From an uncultured Actinomycetospora sp. (GTDB lineage: Bacteria; Actinomycetota; Actinomycetes; Mycobacteriales; Pseudonocardiaceae): DNA of 11,981 bases. Made by a program: the position numbers and the translations under genes. Numbering within the stretch: position 1 is the first letter of the stretch; each line of letters starts with the position of its first letter. The DNA lies in NCBI GenBank assembly GCA_902805495.1, contig CADCTH010000035.1:1-11981 (forward strand), written 5' to 3'. The notes beneath the pieces were generated by a model that made no database searches, had not been told where the DNA came from, and worked only from the letters and a program-made list of their open reading frames with translations. Of the stretch, positions 6,406 through 11,981 are shown piece after piece.

Positions 6406-6762
6406 TCAGAAGTCCCGTGCGACCTCGCCGGGCATGCCCTTGGTGAGGCTGCGCAGCTGCACGCGCCGGAAGAACCGCAGGATCGGCCGGAAGCCGAGTT
6501 GCACGCTGCCGATGACGAACAGCGTCACCCCGACGTTGAACAGCTCGTGCCAGTAGAAGGCGACGCTGCCAACGGTGAAGAACAGGAAGATCCCGATGTC
6601 GTTCAGGATGCTGAGCAGCTCGTAGCGCTGGCGCAGCACGATCTCCTCGTTGCCGAGCGAGATCGTGATGGCGTCGCCCTCGTGGCCGGCGTCCGGGTCC
6701 TGCTGGTGCTGGTCCTGCTGGTCCTCGGTGTCCTCGGCCTGGTTGCTCGTGTCCTGGCTCAT
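6406..6762 (-). CDS. YrhK-like membrane protein
   Basis: The ATG at 6762 is chosen because GGGAGG (6773-6768) is 5 nt upstream; the open frame extends further but without support. The 118-residue product has a Gln/Asp/Glu-rich N-terminal tail (1-35), then a YrhK-type unit: RYELLSILNDIGIFLFFTVGSVAFYW (about 46-71) and a second membrane segment VGVTLFVIGSVQLGFRP (about 77-93), ending in a basic juxtamembrane stretch. The paired GS motifs (VGSV, IGSV) are typical of YrhK domains, whose function is not established. It is divergent from the formate dehydrogenase gene with a 195-bp gap and lies 94 bp upstream of the 75-residue protein gene on the same strand. Confidence 0.78.
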   Translation of the reverse strand: MSQDTSNQAEDTEDQQDQHQQDPDAGHEGDAITISLGNEEIVLRQRYELLSILNDIGIFLFFTVGSVAFYWHELFNVGVTLFVIGSVQLGFRPILRFFRRVQLRSLTKGMPGEVARDF

Positions 6763-6957
6763 CGTGACCTCCCATCCCGCGCAGGTCGTGTCCCGCGGCG
6801 ACCCTGCAAGTTGGGTGATCCGACGCCTCGCCAAACCCGACGACACGGATGACCGAGCTGCGATTGCGGGGGTCCTGCTCCGGTGCGACCGTGTGCACGT
6901 CGGTTCACTCCACGCAGCCGGCGCCCCCACCACCCGGAGTTCCCGGAGGCGCCTGCC
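6763..6957. promoter_or_regulatory. Divergent intergenic region, YrhK-like gene / formate dehydrogenase gene
   Basis: This gap must hold promoters for both flanking genes. I see no strong consensus boxes. On the plus strand, TTGCGG near 6863 could act as a weak -35, but no TANNNT box follows at the right distance. The gene-proximal ends hold the two ribosome binding sites: GGGAGG at 6773-6768 (minus) and GGAGG at 6945-6949 (plus). Confidence 0.4.
6945..6949 (+). promoter_or_regulatory. Ribosome binding site deciding the formate dehydrogenase start
   Basis: GGAGG lies 8 nt before GTG 6958. An upstream in-frame ATG at 6883 has no comparable site and would add 25 residues unlike the family, so the GTG is preferred. 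Confidence 0.75.
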
Positions 6958-9900
6958 GTGAGCCTGTCCCGCCGTGCGGCCGACCTCGTGCGCTCGTGGC
7001 CCCTGGTCCGCCAGCTGACCGGTCCCGACCCGCTGGGTCGGGGTGCCGCCGTCGAGTCCAACTCCTCGAACGAGTGGCGTGCCCGTACCGCCGACGCCGA
7101 CACGGTCACCCGCTCGATCTGCCCTTTCTGCGCCGTCGGCTGCGGCCAGCGCGTCTACTCAAAGGACGGCCGGGTCACCCAGATCGAGGGCGACCCCGAC
7201 TCGCCGATCAGCCGCGGGCGCCTCTGCCCGCGCGGCTCGTCGAGCCTGTCGCTGGTGACGTCGCCGTCCCGCGTCACGCGCGTGCGCTACCGCCGCCCGG
7301 GCGGGACCGACTGGGAGGACCTCGACCTCGACACGGCGATGGACATGATCGCCGACCGCGTCGTCGACACCCGCGCGCGCACCTGGCAGGACACCGACGA
7401 CGAGGGCCGCGTCCTGAACCGGACGCTCGGGCTCGCGCACCTCGGGGGCGCGACACTGGACAACGAGGAGAACTACCTCCTCAAGAAGCTCTACACCGCG
7501 ATCGGCGCCGTCCAGGTGGAGAACCAGGCGCGCATTTGACACAGCTCCACCGTCCCCGGTCTGGGGACCAGCTTCGGCCGCGGCGGCGCCACGAACACGC
7601 AGCAGGACATCGCGCAGGCCGACTGCGTCGTCCTCGAGGGCTCGAACATGGCCGAGGCGCACCCGGTCGGCTTCCAGTGGGTGATGGAGGCCAAGGCCCG
7701 CGGCGCGAAGATCATCCACGTCGACCCGCGGTTCACGCGCACCAGCGCGGTCGCCGACGCGCACGTCCCGATCCGGCCCGGCACGGACATCGCCTTCCTC
7801 GGCGGACTGATCAACTACGTACTGGAGAACGAGCGGGACTTCCGCGAGTACGTCGTCGCCTACACCAACGCGCCGATGCTGGTGCGCGAGGACTTCGTCG
7901 ACGCCGGGGACGACGACGGCCTGTTCTCGGGCTGGGACCCGGAGACGTGCTCGTACGACACCTCGACCTGGCAGTACGAGGGCGCCGACGTCGCCGCCGC
8001 GTCCGGTGACCGCGACCAGTGGGACTCCGACGAGCACCAGCCCGAGGCGCGCCGCGAGTCGAACCGCCTGACCCACCTGCTCGGGCAGTCCGAGGGCGCG
8101 GGCTCCGGCGGGGCGAACTTCTCCGGCGAGCCGGTCCGCGACGACACGCTGCAGCACCCGCGGTGCGTCTACCAGGTGCTGCGCCGCCACTTCGCGCGCT
8201 ACACCCCGGAGATGGTCTCGCAGGTCTGCGGGATGGGCGTCGACCAGTTCAGCCAGGTCGCCGCGGCGATCTGCGCGAACTCCGGCCGCGAGCGCACCAC
8301 CATGTGGGTCTACTCGGTGGGCTGGACCCAGCACACCGTCGGCGTGCAGTACATCCGCTGCGCCTCGATCCTCCAGGGCCTGCTCGGCAACGTCGGCCGA
8401 CCGGGCGGCGGCATCATGGCGCTGCGCGGGCACGCCACGATCCAGGGCTCGACCGACATCCCGACGCTCTACGACCTGCTGCCCGGCTACATCCCGATGC
8501 CGCACGCCCACAAGCAGATGGAGCTGTCGGACTTCCTCGAGGCCGACGCGGCGGCCAAGGGCTTCTGGGGCAACATGCCCGCCTACATGGTGAGCCTGCT
8601 CAAGGCCTGGTACGGCGACGCGGCGACGAAGGAGAACGACTTCGGCTTCGGCTGGATGCCGCGCATCACCGGGGACCACTCGACGTTCACCACCGTCCTC
8701 AACATGATCGACGGGCAGTGCGAGGGCTACCTCGTGCTCGGGGAGAACCCGGCCGTCGGCACGACGAACTCCAAGCAGCAGCGGCAGGGCCTGGCCGCGC
8801 TGAAGTGGCTCGTGGTGCGCGACCTGCAGGAGATCGAGACGGCCACGTTCTGGAAGGACGGGCCGGAGATCGAGACCGGCGAGATGCGCACCGAGGACAT
8901 CGACACCGAGGTCTTCCTGCTCCCCGCCGCCACGCACATCGAGAAGGCCGGGTCGTTCACCAACACCCAGCGGCTGCTGCAGTGGCGGCACAAGGCCGTC
9001 GAGCCGCCGGGCGACTGCCGCAGCGACCTGTGGTTCGTCTGGGAGCTGGGCCGGCGCATCAAGGCGCGGGTGGCCGATTCCGACCTCGCGCGGGACGCCG
9101 CGATCAAGGCCGTGACCTGGGACTACCCGACCGAGGGCGCGCACGGCGACCCCGACGCCCACGCGATCCTCCGGGAGATCAGCGGCGTCGACGAGCACGG
9201 CGAACCCGTCCCGGGCTACACGGCGCTCAAGGACGACGGCTCCACGGCGTGCGGGTGCTGGATCTACTCCGGGGTGTACGCCGACGGGGTCAACCAGGCC
9301 GCGCGGCGCGAGCCCGCCGGTGGGGAGAGCATCGCGGCGCTCGAGTGGGGCTGGGCGTGGCCGATGAACCGGCGCGTGCTCTACAACCGCGCCTCGGCCG
9401 ACCCGGAGGGGCGGCCGTGGAGCGAGCGCAAGGCCTACGTGTGGTGGGACGAGGAGTCCGGGCGGTGGACGGGCCACGACGTCCCGGACTTCGAGGCCGA
9501 GAAGCCGCCGTCGTACCGCCCGCCCGAGGGGGCCGAGGCGCAGGACGCCATCGGCGGGGACGAGCCGTTCATCATGCAGGCCGACGGGCGCATCTGGCTC
9601 TACGCGCCTACCGGGCTCGCCGACGGGCCGATGCCGGTGCACTACGAGCCGGAGGAGGCCCCGACGCGCAACGCGCTGCACCCGCGGACGCGGTCCAACC
9701 CGGCCCGCGAGCGCTTCGAGCGGCCCGACAACCTCTACAACCCGTCGGACCACCAGCCGGGCTCGGAGATCTTCCCGTTCGCGTTCACGACGTTCCGGAT
9801 CGCCGAGCACCACACGGCGGGCGGTATGAGCCGCTGGGTGCCGTACCTCGCCGAGCTGGCGCCGGAGATGTTCGTCGAGGTCTCGCCGGCGCTGGCGGCC

Positions 9901-10230
9901 GAGCGCGGCCTGGAGCACACGGGGTGGGCGACGATCGTGACCGCGCGCAGCGCGATCGAGGCGCGCGTGATGGTCACCGAGCGGATGAAGCCGCTGCGCA
10001 TCGCCGGGGAGACCATCCACCAGGTGGGCCTGCCGTGGCACTGGGGCCCGAACGGACTGGTCACCGGCGACGCGGCCAACGAGATCATCGGGATCTCGCT
10101 GGACCCGAACGTCCACATCATGGACACCAAGACCGGGACCTGCGACGTCGTCCCCGGCCGGCGCCCGCGCGGGGAGGACCTGCTGCGGTTCGTCGACGAC
10201 TACCGGCGGCGGGCGGGCCTGATCAGCTGA
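6958..10230 (+). CDS. Selenocysteine formate dehydrogenase, FDH-N/O-type alpha subunit
   Basis: One 1090-codon gene read through an in-frame TGA at 7537-7539 (Sec194). It oxidises formate to CO2 at a molybdenum or tungsten bis-pterin (bis-MGD) centre. The N-terminal [4Fe-4S] motif is Cys55, Cys58, Cys62 and Cys90. The Sec region reads NQARI-U-HSSTVPGLG, matching FdnG/FdoG, with the catalytic His195 after Sec. Later segments GSNMAEAHPVGFQW, VDPRFTRTSAVAD, GWTQHTVG, ALRGHATIQGSTDIP, CWIYSG and NRRVLYNRASAD also match the family, and the molybdopterin-dinucleotide-binding C-terminus ends near IHQVGLPWHWG and DPNVHIMD. It is longer than E. coli FdnG (1015 aa), partly through a ~45-residue polar insertion at about 342-395. 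The N-terminus has paired Arg (RRAADL) but no hydrophobic h-region, so no Tat signal is evident and a cytoplasmic enzyme is inferred. No beta, gamma, fdhD or sel genes adjoin it. Confidence 0.96.
7537..7573 (+). promoter_or_regulatory. Selenocysteine codon and SECIS element
   Basis: TGA 7537-7539 is followed by a hairpin with a perfect 6-bp upper stem, GTCCCC (7552-7557) with GGGGAC (7563-7568), and a GGTCT loop (7558-7562). A lower stem pairs AGCT 7543-7546 with AGCT 7570-7573 across an asymmetric internal loop. The GGTCT loop and the 18-nt distance from TGA to the loop are the same as in the E. coli fdhF SECIS, which binds SelB. Coding stays open and matches the family on both sides of the TGA. 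Confidence 0.92.
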
Positions 10231-10233
10231 GGC

Positions 10234-10896
10234 TCAGCCCACCCGGAGCTCGACCGGGCGGCTTTCCTCCAGCGTGGCGCGCGGCCGCGCCGGGCCGACG
10301 CCGACGACCCGCAGGCGGTCGGCCGGGACGCCCGCGGCCTCGAGGCGGCGGGCGATCCCGGCGGCGCGCTCCTCGGACAGGCGCACGCCCCGCCCCCCGC
10401 CGTCGCTGACGCGGGCGGAGTGGCCCTCGACGGTGACCGCCGGGCCGGGCGCGCGCAGGACGGCGGCGAGGCGGTCGAGGGCGGCGGCGCCCTCGGCGGT
10501 GGGCTCGGTGGCGTTCGCGGCGAAGCGGACCGGGCTCGTGGCGGTGACGTCGTCGAGGGCCTGTTGGAGGACGGCGGGGTCGGTGCCGGTCCCGGTGGGG
10601 GCGGGCCCCGGAGCGGCGGCGGGACTCGGCGGGGGAGCGGCGACCGGGGGTGCCGGCTCCCCGCCGCCGGTGAGCGAGACCACGGTGGCGATCCCGCCGG
10701 CGAGCAGCAGTGCGAGCAGGGCGACGAGCGCGAGGACCCGGCGGCGTCCGCCGGTCCGGGAGTGGCTCCCGCCGCCCGCGGGACCCCGACCGCCCCACCA
10801 GTGGGCCCCGCCGGGGCGGTCGGTGACACGCCCGCGGTGCAGTCCGCCACCTCCGCCGGTCACCGCTGCGCCCACCTCCTCACGGGTCGGACGCAC
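10234..10896 (-). CDS. Membrane-anchored OmpA-domain protein
   Basis: A 220-residue protein. Residues 1-50 are Gly- and basic-rich and cytoplasmic. A single membrane helix (54-75, VLALVALLALLLAGGIATVV) follows, then a Pro/Ala linker (77-105) and a C-terminal OmpA-like domain (about 118-220). That domain contains VRFAANAT, VTVEGHS (154-160), LSEERAAGIARRLEAAGV (173-190) and GVGPARP, ending RPVELRV. OmpA domains bind peptidoglycan non-covalently; here Arg177 and Arg213 fit the family, but the usual Asp after GH(T/S) is replaced by Ala. The architecture recalls mycobacterial OmpATb/ArfA without its BON domain. The start is uncertain: GTG 10896 has no ribosome site, while GTG 10863 has AGGAGG 11 nt upstream. 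It converges with the formate dehydrogenase gene, the stops lying 3 bp apart. Confidence 0.82.
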   Translation of the reverse strand: MRPTREEVGAAVTGGGGGLHRGRVTDRPGGAHWWGGRGPAGGGSHSRTGGRRRVLALVALLALLLAGGIATVVSLTGGGEPAPPVAAPPPSPAAAPGPAPTGTGTDPAVLQQALDDVTATSPVRFAANATEPTAEGAAALDRLAAVLRAPGPAVTVEGHSARVSDGGGRGVRLSEERAAGIARRLEAAGVPADRLRVVGVGPARPRATLEESRPVELRVG

Positions 10897-10977
10897 TGTG
10901 CCCGTTCTGTCCCCGACTCGCCCGTGCCCGGACGAGAAGGGGCCGGACGGCGCCGAGGTACTGGGTCGAACGGCCTA

Positions 10978-11019
10978 CGTGAGCGATCCTGGGGCCGATA
11001 GGCCCAGAGATCGCTCACG
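10978..11019. terminator. Palindromic intergenic repeat, copy 2 (imperfect hairpin)
   Basis: Arms 10978-10996 and 11001-11019 pair over 19 positions with two mismatches and one G-T pair, around a GATA loop. The outer 11 bp (CGTGAGCGATC) and the right half are nearly the same as copy 1 at 6035-6076, and both are followed by GAGG. It lies 5 nt downstream of the stop of the GlcG/HbpS-family gene, so it probably terminates that transcript. Confidence 0.65.
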
Positions 11020-11024
11020 AGGGC

Positions 11025-11459
11025 CTACTCCGCGCCCGTGCGAGGGGTGAGGCCGGCGGCGCGGATGCCGGCGACGACGGCCTCCTCGTCGGCGGTGGAG
11101 GCGGTGCCGGTCGCGCCCGCCGCGCCGAGCAGCGCCCCGGCGACGTCGTCGACGCGCACCCCGCCGGGCACCGAGAACACCTTCCCGCCCGACAGCGCGG
11201 CGACCGAGGTGAAGAACTCCGCCGAGTCCGCGGCCCGCGCCGCGATCGCCCGGCTGTCCATCCCCAGGCCGAGCACGCCGTAGGCCTTCGCCGTCGCGAC
11301 GTCCGGGCGCAGGAATCCCGACCCGTCCTCGCGGCCCAGCGCCACCAGCGCGCCGCCGGGATCGAGCACGGCGACGGTGAGCGGCTTGAAGCCCTGCGCG
11401 CGGGCGTGGGCCAGCGCGGCGGACACGATGCTCTGCGCCTGCTCGAGGGAGATGCTCAT
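11025..11459 (-). CDS. GlcG/HbpS-family heme-binding-type protein
   Basis: A 144-residue single-domain protein of the GlcG/HbpS family (DUF336). Matching features are LEQAQSIVSAALAHARAQGFKPLTVAVLDPGGALVALGRED (5-45), the Ala/Lys helix DVATAKAYGVLGLG (53-66) and the glycine-rich end GGKVFSVPGGVRVDDVAGALLGAAGATG (91-118), with D124 EEAVVA after it. In Streptomyces HbpS binds heme and signals oxidative stress through SenS/SenR; many relatives have no known ligand. No signal peptide is seen, so this copy should be cytoplasmic. No sensor-kinase pair is adjacent. There is no Shine-Dalgarno sequence before ATG 11459; a GGGTAC box 9 nt upstream suggests a nearly leaderless mRNA. The hairpin at 10978-11019 follows the stop. 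GlcG and GlcD are found together in some bacteria, but here they are 9 kb apart. Confidence 0.88.
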   Translation of the reverse strand: MSISLEQAQSIVSAALAHARAQGFKPLTVAVLDPGGALVALGREDGSGFLRPDVATAKAYGVLGLGMDSRAIAARAADSAEFFTSVAALSGGKVFSVPGGVRVDDVAGALLGAAGATGTASTADEEAVVAGIRAAGLTPRTGAE

Positions 11460-11468
11460 GGCGGGCCG

Positions 11469-11474
11469 GTACCC
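11469..11474 (-). promoter_or_regulatory. Possible stress-type -10 box, GlcG/HbpS-family gene
   Basis: The minus strand reads GGGTAC, the -10 consensus of SigB/SigF-type promoters, ending 9 nt before ATG 11459. A clear GNNT/GTTT -35 at 14-16 nt is not seen, so support is weak. Confidence 0.25.
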
Positions 11475-11574
11475 ACCCGGACGCCCCGCATCACCCCGGC
11501 CACCGCTCGTCCGCGGTCGGCGACGGCTCGTCGTGCCGTCCGCCGCAGGTCAGGACGGGCGTTTCGTCGTCGAC

Positions 11575-11580
11575 TAGGAT
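11575..11580 (+). promoter_or_regulatory. Possible -10 box for the PAS-protein gene
   Basis: TAGGAT fits TANNNT and lies 31 nt before the ATG at 11612, leaving room for a short leader that holds the strong GGAGGGAGG at 11595-11603. No good -35 is visible. Confidence 0.35.
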
Positions 11581-11611
11581 GGCCGCACCCTCACGGAGGG
11601 AGGCGACGGCG

Positions 11612-11981
11612 ATGGACGCGCGTCCCCATGCTCCGACACGTGCTGCCGTGGACACCACCGCGGCGGGCGTCCCCGCGACCTCCCCGCGCTCGATCCCGGA
11701 CGCTGCGCCGCCGCCCCCGTCCTCCGGTCCCGGACTGCTCGACGGGCTCGAGGACGGCGTCGTCGTCGGTGACCGCGACGGCGTCGTCCGCGCCGCCAAC
11801 CCCGCCGCCCGCCGGCTGCTGCCCGCGCTGCGCGTCGGCGAGGTGGTCGACGTCGCGCGCTGCGAGGTGCTCACGCGCGCCGTGCGCGAGGGCCGCCAGG
11901 GGCCGGCGAGCATCGAGGTCGTCGTCGACGACGCCGCGGGCGAGCTCGACCTGCGCGCCCGCCGCGGCCCGGTCCTCGGCC
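11612..11981 (+). CDS. PAS-domain protein, N-terminal fragment (probable sensor/regulator)
   Basis: The gene starts at ATG 11612, 8 nt after GGAGGGAGG (11595-11603), and stays open to the window edge (123 codons seen). The first ~40 residues are Ala/Pro/Ser-rich and probably disordered. From residue ~41 the sequence GLLDGLEDGVVVGDRDGVVRAANPAARRLL is the start of a PAS domain, whose signature is a short hydrophobic strand, G-V-V, then N-P-A-A. The rest of the visible part (VGEVVDVARCEVLTRAVREG...IEVVVDDAAGELDLRARRGPVLG) fits the remaining PAS strands and helix. PAS domains sense ligands or redox state, or mediate dimerisation. The output domain (histidine kinase, phosphatase or DNA-binding) is beyond the window, so the full function is unknown. 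Confidence 0.75.
   Translation, partial: MDARPHAPTRAAVDTTAAGVPATSPRSIPDAAPPPPSSGPGLLDGLEDGVVVGDRDGVVRAANPAARRLLPALRVGEVVDVARCEVLTRAVREGRQGPASIEVVVDDAAGELDLRARRGPVLG

Noticed and set aside
3711..6446. Long open frame of 911 codons on the plus strand
   Set aside because: It runs antisense through three well-supported minus-strand genes and through the perfect palindrome at 6035-6076. Its composition is low complexity (RRARR, DDH, GG) with no recognisable domain.
6883..6957. Upstream ATG at 6883 as the formate dehydrogenase start
   Set aside because: There is no ribosome site before it and the extra 25 residues (MRPCARRF...) do not look like the family or a Tat leader. GTG 6958 has GGAGG at 8 nt.
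7537..7539. TGA as a nonsense mutation making a pseudogene
   Set aside because: The reading frame and family match continue without a shift on both sides, the stop is at the known Sec position, and a SECIS hairpin follows.
7159..10116. Long open frame of 985 codons on the minus strand
   Set aside because: It is antisense to the formate dehydrogenase gene, whose protein matches FdnG/FdoG throughout. The antisense frame is a codon-bias artefact.
11491..11913. 140-codon open frame on the minus strand
   Set aside because: It overlaps the PAS-domain gene, which has a strong ribosome site and a recognisable PAS motif. The minus-strand product is Ser/Arg/Thr-rich without features.

Overview
The window is very GC-rich DNA with strong G/C third-position codon use, GTG starts and actinobacterial versions of most proteins. 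It suggests a high-GC actinomycete. The mix of genes (actinobacterial Sec-type formate dehydrogenase, HbpS/GlcG, YrhK, polyol dehydrogenase) fits a Pseudonocardia-like member of the Pseudonocardiaceae, but that placement is inference from the sequence alone.

Layout. At the left edge is the 3' end of a thermonuclease-like gene (+, 1-213). It converges on a two-gene minus-strand unit: a GlcD-type FAD oxidase (2158-773) followed by a conserved protein of unknown function (736-245). Divergent from the oxidase is a plus-strand pair, a thioredoxin-fold [2Fe-2S] ferredoxin (2250-2615) and a zinc sorbitol/xylitol-type dehydrogenase (2646-3659), closed by a strong hairpin at 3676-3714. From 6762 down to 3729 lie four minus-strand genes: a YrhK-like membrane protein, a 75-residue rubrerythrin-like two-helix protein, a flavoprotein disulfide reductase with unusual active-site residues, and a four-helix membrane protein. 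Two of these genes share a 16-bp leader element and similar upstream boxes, which suggests common control.

The centrepiece is 6958-10230, a single 1090-codon gene for the catalytic subunit of an FDH-N/FDH-O-type formate dehydrogenase. It is interrupted by an in-frame TGA at 7537-7539 that should be read as selenocysteine. The hairpin just downstream has a GGTCT loop and the same TGA-to-loop spacing as the classical E. coli fdhF SECIS. No beta (iron-sulfur) or gamma (membrane) subunit gene is next to it: the gene ends 3 bp from a convergent OmpA-like gene and starts divergently from the YrhK gene, so it is an orphan catalytic subunit in this window.

On the right are an OmpA-domain membrane-anchored protein (10896-10234, -), a GlcG/HbpS heme-binding-family protein (11459-11025, -) and the 5' end of a PAS-domain protein (11612 to the window edge, +). 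Two related copies of a palindrome, CGTGAGCGATC...GATCGCTCACG, sit 5-7 nt downstream of minus-strand stop codons, at 6035-6076 and 10978-11019. They look like members of a terminator-like repeat family. No tRNA, rRNA, CRISPR array, IS element or transposase was seen. The themes of the window are redox chemistry (formate, 2-hydroxy acids, polyols, disulfides, ferredoxin) and stress-type small proteins.
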